Below, in pieces: positions 18,615-26,901 of a DNA stretch of 64,000 bases. Made by a program: the position numbers and the translations under genes. Position 1 is the stretch's first letter. Each line of letters opens with the position of its first letter. Under the pieces are notes generated by a model, which was not told where the DNA came from, searched no databases, and saw only the letters and a list, made by a program, of their open reading frames with translations. The DNA comes from Flavobacterium enshiense DK69 (lineage in GTDB: Bacteria > Bacteroidota > Bacteroidia > Flavobacteriales > Flavobacteriaceae): contig NZ_AVCS01000015.1 of the NCBI RefSeq assembly GCF_000498495.1, positions 1 through 64,000 of the forward strand, read 5' to 3'.

Positions 18615-18719
18615 TTCGGGCTTTTTTGGTTTCCCTGTTCCCGCTTCCCGATAGCTATCGGGACGTTTATCTTTTATTCCGTGTTACTTCATAAAAGAAT
18701 GTCACTGCTATCGGGGCTA
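18615..18719 (-). repeat. dispersed composite repeat, copy A
   Basis: Read on the minus strand it has the skeleton TAGCCCCGAT ... AGCGGGAAC ... CCAAAAAAGCCCGAA, shared with copies at 30063-30146 and 50087-50191. Its interior carries the perfect palindrome CCCGATAGCTATCGGG (18647-18662) and a CTTTTAT/ATAAAAG stem. It lies between convergent genes. Confidence 0.75.
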
Positions 18720-18749
18720 ATGAGGGAAGGTCTTTTGTGTCTGGAAAGT

Positions 18750-19940
18750 TTAATTGGAAAACTCCTGTTCAGGCTGGTAATCAAACGGAAGTATTTCTCC
18801 CATTTTCTTCCATCCCATATAACCGAAACTTCCTAGATGATCCACTTCAGCATATGTTCCGTCCGCATAAATTTCAATTGGTGTGTCTTCCATTAATTTT
18901 AACTGTGAGGTCTGAAACTCGCTTTCTGCCCGATGATAGTATTCGGTATATTTGTTTTCCTCTTTTGCTCTTCGGAATATTACAGATAAAAAATCGGTAA
19001 AATAAAAATACTTTTTACCTTCTCTTTCAAATACCAGCTGATGCACTTTTTGGTATTCTTTATCATATGTGACTTTGTGTTTTAACGGTATTTGTGGAAT
19101 CTTTCCGGTTCGTCTGAAATTATCCATCATCTTGATGATACTGTCCTGTGAAGGGTAGTCCGGATTTAGTTCCCTTGTAAATTTAGTTACAGAAAATCCC
19201 TCATTTTCCATGACGCCATTGTAGAGACTTCGGATGAAGTGCATGGTAGATCCTTTATAGCATTTTAAACGGCTTTTGGTCACTTCTTTTGTGTCCAGCT
19301 TTTTTTCGGCAACGATGTCCTTAAAAAAGGGATATCCAAAAAAAGTAGTGAGTTTCTGGTTGTGTTCTTCCTTAAGCGCCCTGCTCTCAAAATACGCCAA
19401 TTCATAAGAGATGAAATAACCAGTTTTTTCATTGATCATTAGAATAGGGGCATCCGCCGTTACTATCAAAAGAGTATTTTCTTTGTTCATGTCAAACTGC
19501 AGTACCTCCGGATTCAGGATTTTTGTTTTCTCCGCTATCTTTCCCAACCCAATAAATTCCCGGTTGAAAATTTCCATATACTTTTTTCTTTGCTTGGCGC
19601 TGATTTTCTTAATCACCACTTCCTTTAGATTGTTAACGGTGGGGCTTAGGTAAATGACATTTGCCCTGTCTGTAGCAGTAAAAGAACTCGCCGGAACAAT
19701 CACGCTTTCATAACCCACATAACTGATTAAAACCTGTGTTTGTCCTTCTATTAATGTAAACGAGAACAGCCCTTTTTCATCCGTTGCTCCGCCATTTGTA
19801 GTCTGCGGAGCAAAAATAGAAGCGCCATGTAAAGGTTCTTTGGTGTCTTTATCTCTTACAATACCTGAAATTTTGGTTTGGGCCAATAAATTCAATTGAA
19901 ACAAAATAAATAGCAATAGGAATTGGTACTGTCGCTTCAT
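18750..19940 (-). CDS. secreted carboxypeptidase-regulatory-like domain protein
   Basis: A 396-residue exported protein. The signal peptide is residues 1-20 (ending NLLAQ). A CarboxypepD_reg-like beta-sandwich follows at about 22-100 (ISGIVRDKDTKEPLHGASIF, DEKGLFSF, ISYVGYESV). The remaining ~280 residues are an unrecognised domain typical of Bacteroidota proteins annotated only as carboxypeptidase-like regulatory domain-containing. There is no TonB plug or barrel, so it is not a SusC receptor. No catalytic residues are recognised. It is divergent from the TPR gene; the two -7 boxes lie 30 bp apart. An envelope role is inferred from the signal peptide. Confidence 0.8.
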   Translation of the reverse strand: MKRQYQFLLLFILFQLNLLAQTKISGIVRDKDTKEPLHGASIFAPQTTNGGATDEKGLFSFTLIEGQTQVLISYVGYESVIVPASSFTATDRANVIYLSPTVNNLKEVVIKKISAKQRKKYMEIFNREFIGLGKIAEKTKILNPEVLQFDMNKENTLLIVTADAPILMINEKTGYFISYELAYFESRALKEEHNQKLTTFFGYPFFKDIVAEKKLDTKEVTKSRLKCYKGSTMHFIRSLYNGVMENEGFSVTKFTRELNPDYPSQDSIIKMMDNFRRTGKIPQIPLKHKVTYDKEYQKVHQLVFEREGKKYFYFTDFLSVIFRRAKEENKYTEYYHRAESEFQTSQLKLMEDTPIEIYADGTYAEVDHLGSFGYMGWKKMGEILPFDYQPEQEFSN

Positions 19941-19973
19941 AATGGATTCTGTTCAGAATAAGAGAGTGAATTG

Positions 19974-19981
19974 CAAATATA
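19974..19981 (-). promoter_or_regulatory. -7 box of carboxypeptidase-like gene
   Basis: TATATTTG on the minus strand, 33 nt before the ATG at 19940. Part of a divergent promoter pair with 20012-20019. Confidence 0.65.
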
Positions 19982-20011
19982 AAAAATAAACTAATTTTGA
20001 TTTCATTTTCC

Positions 20012-20019
20012 TATTTTTG
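20012..20019 (+). promoter_or_regulatory. -7 box of TPR gene, leaderless geometry
   Basis: TATTTTTG, then four bases (AAAC) and the ATG at 20024. The transcript would begin at or within a few bases of the start codon. Confidence 0.65.
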
Positions 20020-20023
20020 AAAC

Positions 20024-20707
20024 ATGAGGCAATTTCTTTTTGTGTTATTTTTTCCGATGCTCGTCTGTGCTCAATCCGATTTCGATAAAGGCAAAACGCT
20101 TTTCGAAGAGAAGAAGTACACTTTGGCGAAACTCCTTTTTGAAAATTATGCACGACAAAAAGGCTCAGACCCCAAAACTACAGAATATTTGGGTGATATT
20201 GCCGCGCATCAGGGACGATGGGATGTATCTGTTGGATACTACAAAAAATTAAAAACACAGTTCCCCAAAAATGCCAATTATCATTATAAATTCGGAGGCG
20301 CTTTGGGAATGAAAGCCAAGGAATCCAATAAGTTTAAAGCATTTGGGATGATTGACGAGATTGAAAGTGCTTTCGAAACCGCTGCCCGATTGGACTCAAA
20401 GCATATCGATACCCGATGGGCATTGGTGGTCTTTTATATTGAATTGCCAGGAATTGTTGGGGGCAGCGAAACTAAGGCGCAGAAGTATGCTGGTGAATTG
20501 ATGCAGCTTTCCAAAGTGGATGGGTATTTGGCTAAAGGGTATATTGACGTTTATTTCAAACGATACAATAAGGCAGAAATCAATCTGAAAAAGGCACATG
20601 AAATTGGTCATTCCAAAATCACTTTTGAAAAACTATATGACTTATATTTGAATAAATTAAAAGATGTTGAAAAAGCTAAAAAACTTAAAGCGGGTGTCAA
20701 CACGTAA
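20024..20707 (+). CDS. exported TPR protein
   Basis: A 227-residue protein with a signal peptide (FLFVLFFPMLVCAQ, residues 3-16), which fixes the start. It has at least three tetratricopeptide-like helix pairs: FDKGKTLFEEKKYTLAKLLFE, TTEYLGDIAAHQGRWDVSV, and near the C-terminus a KGYIDVYFKRYNKAEINLKKA unit. TPR solenoids bind proteins; the partner is unknown. The central GMIDEIESAFETAARLDS...WALVVFYIELPGIVGGS segment is seen in a family of predicted periplasmic TPR proteins. The mpl gene starts 19 bp downstream with no terminator between them, so they probably form a unit. Confidence 0.75.
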   Translation: MRQFLFVLFFPMLVCAQSDFDKGKTLFEEKKYTLAKLLFENYARQKGSDPKTTEYLGDIAAHQGRWDVSVGYYKKLKTQFPKNANYHYKFGGALGMKAKESNKFKAFGMIDEIESAFETAARLDSKHIDTRWALVVFYIELPGIVGGSETKAQKYAGELMQLSKVDGYLAKGYIDVYFKRYNKAEINLKKAHEIGHSKITFEKLYDLYLNKLKDVEKAKKLKAGVNT

Positions 20708-20726
20708 ATAACATATAATTAAGCAA

Positions 20727-22082
20727 ATGCGTACACATTTTATTGCCATAGGCGGTGCGGCAATGCACAATTTAGCCTTAGCGTTACATAGCAAAGGATA
20801 TCAGGTAACCGGAAGCGATGATGCGATTTTCGAGCCTTCAAAGTCAAGATTGGAAAAGAAAGGATTATTGCCTGCAGAAATGGGTTGGTTTCCTGAAAAA
20901 ATAACTTCGGATATTGAAGCAATTATTCTTGGGATGCACGCCAAAGCCGATAACCCCGAGTTGTTGAAGGCGCAGGAATTAGGCCTGAAAATTTATTCAT
21001 ATCCAGAATTTTTATACGAGCAATCGAAAAATAAAACGAGAGTTGTAATCGGAGGTTCTCACGGTAAAACAACAATTACTTCAATGATCCTGCATGTTAT
21101 GCATTATCACGGAATCAATGTGGATTATATGGTAGGGGCACAATTGGAAGGATTTGATACCATGGTGCATTTGACCGAAGAAAACGATTTTATCGTATTG
21201 GAAGGGGATGAGTACTTGTCTTCTCCGATGGACCGCCGACCAAAATTCCATCTGTACCAGCCGAATATCGCTTTGATTAGCGGAATTGCGTGGGATCATA
21301 TTAACGTGTTTCCGACGTATGAAAACTATGTGGAACAGTTTGAAATCTTCATCCAAAAAATTACAAACGGCGGTATTTTGGTATACAATGAAAACGATCC
21401 GGAAGTGAAACGCGTAGCGGAAGCTGCGACGAACCCAATCCGTAAAATTGCGTACCAAACACCGGAATATTCGGTAGAAAATGGCGTGACGCTTTTAGAA
21501 ACTCCTGAAGGGCCAATGCCGATTGAAGTTTTTGGTGCACACAACCTGAATAATTTAGCAGGAGCCAAATGGATCTGCCAGAACATGGGCGTTGATGAAG
21601 CCGATTTCTACGAGGCAATTGCCAGTTTTAAAGGGGCTTCCAAACGTTTGGAAAAAATCGCTGAAAGCAAAACGAAAGTCGCTTACAAGGATTTTGCACA
21701 TTCGCCAAGTAAAGTAGCTGCAACAACAAAAGCGGTGAAAGAACAATATCCGAACCGAACCCTAGTGGCTTGTTTGGAATTACATACCTACAGCAGTTTG
21801 AACGCCGAGTTCTTAAAAGAGTATGAAGGGGCATTGAACCATGCGGATGTAGCAGTGGTATTCTATTCGCCTGATGCGGTGAAAATAAAACAATTGGAAG
21901 AGGTTACATATGATCAGATTGCACAGGCTTTCAGACGCAATGATTTGATTATTTATACCAATCCGGAAGAATTCAAGAACTTCTTATTCAATCGCGATTT
22001 AGAGGATTCAGCTTTGTTATTGATGAGTTCCGGAAATTACGGCGGATTGAATTTTGATGATGTGAAGGGGTTAATCAATTAG
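20727..22082 (+). CDS. mpl: UDP-MurNAc:tripeptide ligase (Mpl)
   Basis: A 451-residue Mur-ligase family enzyme of peptidoglycan recycling. It joins recovered L-Ala-gamma-D-Glu-meso-DAP to UDP-MurNAc with ATP, in the cytoplasm. The N-terminal Rossmann part HFIAIGGAAMHNLALAL (about 4-20) is characteristic of Mpl as opposed to MurC. The ATP loop GGSHGKTT is at 109-116, and the Mur central segment has LEGDEYLSS. Length fits Mpl. The substrate call rests on similarity of the N-terminus to Mpl and on the absence of MurC hallmarks. Confidence 0.9.
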   Translation: MRTHFIAIGGAAMHNLALALHSKGYQVTGSDDAIFEPSKSRLEKKGLLPAEMGWFPEKITSDIEAIILGMHAKADNPELLKAQELGLKIYSYPEFLYEQSKNKTRVVIGGSHGKTTITSMILHVMHYHGINVDYMVGAQLEGFDTMVHLTEENDFIVLEGDEYLSSPMDRRPKFHLYQPNIALISGIAWDHINVFPTYENYVEQFEIFIQKITNGGILVYNENDPEVKRVAEAATNPIRKIAYQTPEYSVENGVTLLETPEGPMPIEVFGAHNLNNLAGAKWICQNMGVDEADFYEAIASFKGASKRLEKIAESKTKVAYKDFAHSPSKVAATTKAVKEQYPNRTLVACLELHTYSSLNAEFLKEYEGALNHADVAVVFYSPDAVKIKQLEEVTYDQIAQAFRRNDLIIYTNPEEFKNFLFNRDLEDSALLLMSSGNYGGLNFDDVKGLIN

Positions 22083-22161
22083 TTGAAATATTTATAATGC
22101 CCAACGTTTTATAGGAAAACAAATAGTCCTCTAAGACCTGTCCGGCACCCACATTATGAAC

Positions 22162-22194
22162 AATCATCGGGCGTTTTCCGTCCGGTGATTTTTT
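22162..22194 (+). terminator. terminator after mpl
   Basis: Stem AATCATCGGG / TCCGGTGATT (one mismatch-like and one wobble pair) with T tail, about 80 bp after mpl and before radC. Confidence 0.7.
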
Positions 22195-22268
22195 GTTTGG
22201 GGCAATATGGCGAAAGAAAAATTTGTTGTTTCTTTGTGTTGTGAGAAATAACTTAAAAAATATACGCC

Positions 22269-22961
22269 ATGGAACAAACAACATTCGCCATCAAATACTG
22301 GGCTGAAGACGATAAACCAAGAGAAAAACTTATGCTAAAAGGAAAAGCGGTTCTAACCGATGCGGAATTAATTGCCATTCTGATTGGCTCTGGAAGTCGT
22401 AATGAGAGTGCTGTTCAGCTTTCCAAGCGCATTTTAGCTTCGGTAGACAATAATCTAAACGTACTTGGAAAATTATCTGTAAAACAACTGATGAATTTCA
22501 AAGGTATTGGCGAAGCAAAAGCGATATCGATTGTAGCTGCCGCTGAATTAGGTCGCAGACGGAAATCCGAAGAAAGTCTTGAATTATCCAAAATCACCTC
22601 AAGTAAAGCAGTTTTCGAAATCATGCAACCCATTATCGGCGAATTGCAACACGAAGAATTCTGGGTTTTGTTTCTGAATAATTCCAATAAAGTAATTTAC
22701 AAAACGCAAATCAGTAAAGGCGGCATCACAGGAACGGTTGTAGATACCCGCATAATTTACAAAACGGCTTTAGAGCACAATGCTACTTCTGTCATCTTGG
22801 TTCACAATCATCCTTCGGGGACGTTAATAGCCAGCGAAGCCGATAAACAGATTACCCGAAAATTAAAAGAAGCCGGCAAGCACATCGATATTTTAGTATT
22901 GGATCATGTTATTGTTACTGAGAAAAGCTATTTCAGTTTTGCCGATGACGGGATTTTATAG
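22269..22961 (+). CDS. radC: RadC family JAB-domain protein
   Basis: A 230-residue protein of the RadC family. The N-terminal UPF0758-type helical region includes a helix-hairpin-helix-like FKGIGEAKA (about 78-85). The C-terminal MPN/JAB domain has the complete metal motif: Glu in HEEFW (about 129-130), HNHPSG (179, 181) and Ser/Asp of ASEADKQ (189, 192). An intact JAMM site suggests a metalloprotease or nuclease activity. The old assignment to DNA repair is doubtful for the family. It is chromosomal-type in context, with no mobile element nearby. Confidence 0.92.
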   Translation: MEQTTFAIKYWAEDDKPREKLMLKGKAVLTDAELIAILIGSGSRNESAVQLSKRILASVDNNLNVLGKLSVKQLMNFKGIGEAKAISIVAAAELGRRRKSEESLELSKITSSKAVFEIMQPIIGELQHEEFWVLFLNNSNKVIYKTQISKGGITGTVVDTRIIYKTALEHNATSVILVHNHPSGTLIASEADKQITRKLKEAGKHIDILVLDHVIVTEKSYFSFADDGIL

Positions 22962-23048
22962 ATTTAAGGTTCTTTAATATTTTATTCGCTTCCAATTTTA
23001 TAAATTGCGCTGGAATCGGATTTGGATTCCGAATACGAAAAAACCGAA

Positions 23049-23678
23049 ATGATAAGTACAAAAAGAATCACATTTTCATACGGTAAATCCATGATGTTTG
23101 CTTTTCCCGATATTGTTTGCAATGAAGGGGAAACTTTGCTTGTAACAGGAAACTCTGGTGTTGGTAAAACCACATTGCTCCATCTTCTGGGAGGTTTATT
23201 ACGTCCCGAATCGGGAGAGATTGTCATTGATAACACTGTGATTAACTCTTTTTCCGAACGTAAATTGGATCATTTTCGTGGACAAAATATAGGGTTAGTT
23301 TTGCAGCAATCTCATTTTATAGAAGCATTTACCGTTTTGGAAAACGTAGCTTTAGCGTCATGGCTGGCTACAGGAAAGCAAAAAATGGAAAAGGCAAAAC
23401 AGCTTTTGGAACACTTGGATTTAGGTAATCATCTGCACAAATTGCCATCGCAGCTCAGTGTCGGGCAGCAGCAACGTGTTTCTATTGCCAGGGCTTTAAT
23501 CAACGAACCGAAATTATTATTGGCTGACGAGCCGACTTCAAGTCTGGACGACGAAAATGCCTTCAAAGTAGCTGATTTGCTTGAGCAATTAGCGAAAGAA
23601 TTCAAAACCGCTTTGGTAATCGTAACCCATGATTCACGATTAAAGGAACGATTCTCCAACCAAATTTCATTGTCATGA
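23049..23678 (+). CDS. ABC transporter ATP-binding protein (LolD/MacB type)
   Basis: A 209-residue nucleotide-binding subunit. Walker A GNSGVGKTT (34-42), signature LSVGQQQ (136-142), Walker B LLLADEP (156-162) and the switch His in VIVTHD are all present. ATG 23049 (MISTKRITFSYGK) is preferred over an in-frame TTG at 23022. It overlaps the permease gene by 4 bp (ATGA), so the two are translationally coupled. The LolD/MacB subclass usually drives extrusion or lipoprotein release, but the His-rich permease and DUF3299-like partner suggest a metal-linked role here (inference). Confidence 0.9.
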   Translation: MISTKRITFSYGKSMMFAFPDIVCNEGETLLVTGNSGVGKTTLLHLLGGLLRPESGEIVIDNTVINSFSERKLDHFRGQNIGLVLQQSHFIEAFTVLENVALASWLATGKQKMEKAKQLLEHLDLGNHLHKLPSQLSVGQQQRVSIARALINEPKLLLADEPTSSLDDENAFKVADLLEQLAKEFKTALVIVTHDSRLKERFSNQISLS

Positions 23679-24889
23679 TCGGAAAGCTAGCATGGAGAAA
23701 TACGTGGTTTAAACCATTAAGTACAGTTTTGAGCATCATTTTGCTGATGTCGAGCGTTGCCATTATTACGGTTTTGATCTTACTTCAAAAACAATTCGAA
23801 GAACAATTTTCCAGTAATGCCGATGATATTGATCTGGTGTTAGGTGCCCAAGGTAGTCCGTTGCAATTAATTTTGTCTTCCGTATATCAGATGGATGCTC
23901 CAACGGGAAATATAGATTATACTGAGGCAAAAACCTGGATGCAGAACCCGTTCGTGAAATCAGCGATTCCTTTGGCGTATGGTGATAATTATTTAGGTTT
24001 TAAGATTTTAGGAACGACACCCGATTATCTGGCTAAGTTTGGCGGAAAGGTCGAAAAAGGCAAAATGTTCGCAAATACATTTGAAGTGGTTATTGGAAGT
24101 GAAATTGCGGATAAGTTGCAATTGAAAGTAGGTGATACTTTTTTTGGTTCTCACGGGGATGCCAAAGAAGGCGAAAAACACGAGGAAGCTGCTTATAAGG
24201 TGGTGGGGATCGCATCGAAAACCGGAAAAGTGGTCGATAATCTGATTCTTTCCAATGTCAAAAGTGTCTGGGCAATGCATGATGTACACGACCATGAGGA
24301 AGGTGAAGCAAATCACGAAGCAGCGCTCAATTCTGAAGAAGGAAAGGAAATTACAGCCGTTCTGATTAAATTCCGAAATAAGATGGGAATTGTCCTTTGG
24401 CCGAGACTGATTGCACAAAACACCAAAATGCAGGCTGCTTCCCCGGCTATTGAAATCAACCGTCTGTTTACACTTTTCGGGATTGGTTTGGAAGCATTAC
24501 AATATTTAGCATATGGGATTATGCTTATTTCCGGTATAAGTATTTTCATTGCCTTGTTCAATACGCTGAAAGAGCGAAAATATGAGTTTGCTTTGCTGCG
24601 TATTCAGGGAGCATCCCGTTTTCAGCTTTTGCAGGCTATCATTATTGAAAGTCTTGTTTTGTGCGTTATTGGATTTGTCTTTGGAACAATTCTTGGTAGG
24701 GTAGCATTGCTATTTATTTCCAAATCATCGGATGAGGAATTTAAAATTGCATTCAATCCGTTGGAGTTTGTTTGGGATAAGGAGGGGGTTTTATTATTAG
24801 TAACTATATTTGTCGGACTTTTGGCAGCCATTATTCCTGCAATAAAGGCGTACCGACTCAATATTTCAAAAACATTGTCAAATGCGTAA
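23675..24889 (+). CDS. FtsX/MacB-type ABC permease with His-rich loop
   Basis: A 404-residue inner-membrane permease with four predicted helices: one near residues 14-38, three in the C-terminal FtsX domain (about 270-400, LQYLAYGIMLISGISIFIAL and so on). A MacB_PCD-like periplasmic domain lies between. Two stretches of the periplasmic domain are His/Glu/Asp-rich: His160 and His169 in GSHGDAKEGEKHEE, and His202, 205, 207 and 214 in MHDVHDHEEGEANHE. This looks like a metal-chelating loop and is unusual for lipoprotein-releasing LolCE. The gene overlaps its ATPase (4 bp) and the next gene (8 bp), so the three form one operon. Confidence 0.87.
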   Translation: MIGKLAWRNTWFKPLSTVLSIILLMSSVAIITVLILLQKQFEEQFSSNADDIDLVLGAQGSPLQLILSSVYQMDAPTGNIDYTEAKTWMQNPFVKSAIPLAYGDNYLGFKILGTTPDYLAKFGGKVEKGKMFANTFEVVIGSEIADKLQLKVGDTFFGSHGDAKEGEKHEEAAYKVVGIASKTGKVVDNLILSNVKSVWAMHDVHDHEEGEANHEAALNSEEGKEITAVLIKFRNKMGIVLWPRLIAQNTKMQAASPAIEINRLFTLFGIGLEALQYLAYGIMLISGISIFIALFNTLKERKYEFALLRIQGASRFQLLQAIIIESLVLCVIGFVFGTILGRVALLFISKSSDEEFKIAFNPLEFVWDKEGVLLLVTIFVGLLAAIIPAIKAYRLNISKTLSNA

Positions 24890-25418
24890 ACCATATATAT
24901 TAGTAACCGTTTTAGTAACAGCACTTCTTGTTTTGGAAACTTTTTATGATTCGAAGGGAAAAACTCCGGAAACCAATAATGCTAAGTTAGAGAAAGCTGG
25001 TTTTGTTTCTTTTTCCAGTGATAATGCATTTATGCAGAAAAATCCTGATACGTTAACGTGGAAGTTACTAGGTGAAATCAAGTTTCTGAAAAAACAGGAC
25101 AAAGTTTACGGAGAAGTACAGTTTCCAGTAATTAATACGAAACTGAAACAGACACAAAAGAAACGAATCGTAATGAGCGGTTTTATTGTTCCGATTGATA
25201 ATAAAAGTTATGCGTTGAGCAAAAATGTTTTCGCTTCTTGTTTTTTCTGTGGAAAATCAGGGCCGGAAACGATAATGGGAATTAAATTTAGAGGAGGAAA
25301 TCCAAAACTGAGAACGGATCAATACGTAACCCTTGAAGGGACTTTTCGTTACAACGATTCGAATGTGGATGATTGGATTTACCATATCGAAGACGCGGTG
25401 ATTGTCAAGGGGAAATAA
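24882..25418 (+). CDS. DUF3299-like exported protein
   Basis: A 178-residue protein with an N-terminal hydrophobic segment (ILVTVLVTALLVLETF, residues 6-21), probably a signal anchor. The core IVMSGFIVPIDNKSY ... FFCGKSGPET ... LRTDQYVTLEGTF fits the DUF3299 family (no known activity). A CFFC pair (Cys120, Cys123) could bind metal or be redox-active. It overlaps the permease gene by 8 bp. DUF3299 proteins next to MacB-like ABC genes are, as I recall, found in zinc-responsive loci of other bacteria, which agrees with the His-rich permease; the role is inferred. Confidence 0.7.
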   Translation: MRKPYILVTVLVTALLVLETFYDSKGKTPETNNAKLEKAGFVSFSSDNAFMQKNPDTLTWKLLGEIKFLKKQDKVYGEVQFPVINTKLKQTQKKRIVMSGFIVPIDNKSYALSKNVFASCFFCGKSGPETIMGIKFRGGNPKLRTDQYVTLEGTFRYNDSNVDDWIYHIEDAVIVKGK

Positions 25419-25500
25419 GATAGTCATAGTGGCAGTATTCAGTTGTTGAAATTGAATGTTGCATAGTAATGAACCTGAATAATGAAATTGAAATTAAACT

Positions 25501-26190
25501 ATGCGATTTACAAATAAGACCGACATTTTTTTTGATTTAGACCATACGCTTTGGGATTTTGAGCGTAATTCGGCACTGACATTTAAAAAGGTTTTTGCCG
25601 AGAACAGTATTGCTGTGGATGTAGAAGCTTTTCTTGAGTATTATGTTCCGGTAAATATGAAATATTGGGCATTGTACCGTGATGATAAAATCGATCATGT
25701 GACTCTTCGTTTTATGCGCCTTAAAGAAGTATTCGATTTGGTTGCTTTTGAAATCAATGATGAGGATATTAATTTGATTTCCGAAGAATATATCAAATAC
25801 CTTCCTATGTTTAACCATTTGTTTGATGGTGCCCTCGATGTTTTGGAGTATTTAAAGCCGAAGTACAATTTGCATATCATAACTAACGGATTTCAGGAAG
25901 TACAAAATGGAAAACTGAGAAATGCTAAAATTGAGCATTATTTTGATACGGTGACCAATTCGGAAATGGCCGGAGTGAAAAAACCTCACCCAGGAATCTT
26001 TGAATATGCTCTGGAGTTGGCTAAAGCCAAAAAACACACAAGTCTGATGATAGGGGACAGCTTGGAAGCGGATATGGAAGGCGCTAAAAATATAGGTATT
26101 GATGCTTTGTTTTTTAATGAAGCCCGGACTGAGCTACAACATGATTTTCCTCAGATTTATCATCTTTCAGAATTAAAAAATATATTGTAA
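25501..26190 (+). CDS. yjjG: YjjG family noncanonical pyrimidine nucleotidase
   Basis: A 229-residue HAD-superfamily phosphatase. Motif I is FFDLDHTLWDF (nucleophile Asp12, Asp14), motif II HIITNGF, motif III Lys in GVKKPHPGIF, motif IV MIGDSLEADMEGAKNIG. The DHTLWDFERNS signature is typical of YjjG, which dephosphorylates noncanonical pyrimidine nucleotides and keeps them out of DNA. The following gene starts 2 bp after its stop. Confidence 0.9.
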   Translation: MRFTNKTDIFFDLDHTLWDFERNSALTFKKVFAENSIAVDVEAFLEYYVPVNMKYWALYRDDKIDHVTLRFMRLKEVFDLVAFEINDEDINLISEEYIKYLPMFNHLFDGALDVLEYLKPKYNLHIITNGFQEVQNGKLRNAKIEHYFDTVTNSEMAGVKKPHPGIFEYALELAKAKKHTSLMIGDSLEADMEGAKNIGIDALFFNEARTELQHDFPQIYHLSELKNIL

Positions 26191-26192
26191 GA

Positions 26193-26891
26193 ATGAAAAA
26201 AATAACTTTACTAATTGCCTTATTGTTTACATCGTTTGCTTTTTCGCAAGATGTAAGTGATTATAAATACATCATAGTTCCCAAAAAGTTCAGTTTCTTA
26301 AAAGAAGCCAACATGTATAATCTTAATGCATTAACTAAAACGGTCTTCGAAAACCAAGGTTATGAGGTTTATTATGATGGCGATGTTTTTCCACAGGAAT
26401 TGGCAGAAAACCGCTGCAGGGCTCTTTTTGCTGATATGCTTGAGAATAATACTTTGCTTTCAACAAAAATTAAGATTGAGCTTAAAGATTGCAGAAACCA
26501 GGTAGTGTATGTTTCGGAAGAAGGGGTTAGCCGAGAAAAAGATTATGCAAAAGGATATGTACAGGCATTTCGGACGGTGGGAAAATCTCTTGAAATTTTA
26601 AAAAGTAAGCCAAATCAGGATGTTGTAAAAATGCCTGTAAAAACGAGTGAAGTCATTCAACCGACAGTGGTAAGTGCGCAACTTTTTGCACAGCCTATTC
26701 TGAACGGATTCCAATTGGTGGATTCCTCTCCAAAAGTGGTGATGAAACTTTTGAAAACTTCGAAAAGTAATTTTTATATCGGACAGAAAGAAAATCAGCA
26801 AGGCGTTGTTTTTAATTCCAATAACCAATGGGTTTTTGAATACTACCAAAACGACAAACTGGTTTCTGAGAAGTTAGAAATTAAGTTTTAA
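26193..26891 (+). CDS. exported hypothetical protein
   Basis: A 232-residue protein of unknown function. The signal peptide is residues 1-18 (TLLIALLFTSFAFSQ). The mature part has an alpha/beta-like first half (YKYIIVPKKFSFLKEAN, LTKTVFENQGYEVYYDGD, and a CRNQVVYVSEEGVSR segment) and a C-terminal beta-rich segment resembling a lipocalin-like strand set (YIGQKENQQGVVF, WVFEYYQND, SEKLEIKF). The pattern is familiar from conserved Flavobacteriaceae hypotheticals. It follows yjjG after 2 bp, so it is likely co-transcribed; that need not imply related function. It is convergent with rarA. Confidence 0.75.
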   Translation: MKKITLLIALLFTSFAFSQDVSDYKYIIVPKKFSFLKEANMYNLNALTKTVFENQGYEVYYDGDVFPQELAENRCRALFADMLENNTLLSTKIKIELKDCRNQVVYVSEEGVSREKDYAKGYVQAFRTVGKSLEILKSKPNQDVVKMPVKTSEVIQPTVVSAQLFAQPILNGFQLVDSSPKVVMKLLKTSKSNFYIGQKENQQGVVFNSNNQWVFEYYQNDKLVSEKLEIKF

Positions 26892-26901
26892 GGGAAGTAT
26901 T

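Noticed and set aside
18647..18662. CCCGATAGCTATCGGG as a stand-alone operator
   Set aside because: It lies inside repeat copy A between convergent genes, so it is better explained as the variable palindromic core of that repeat.
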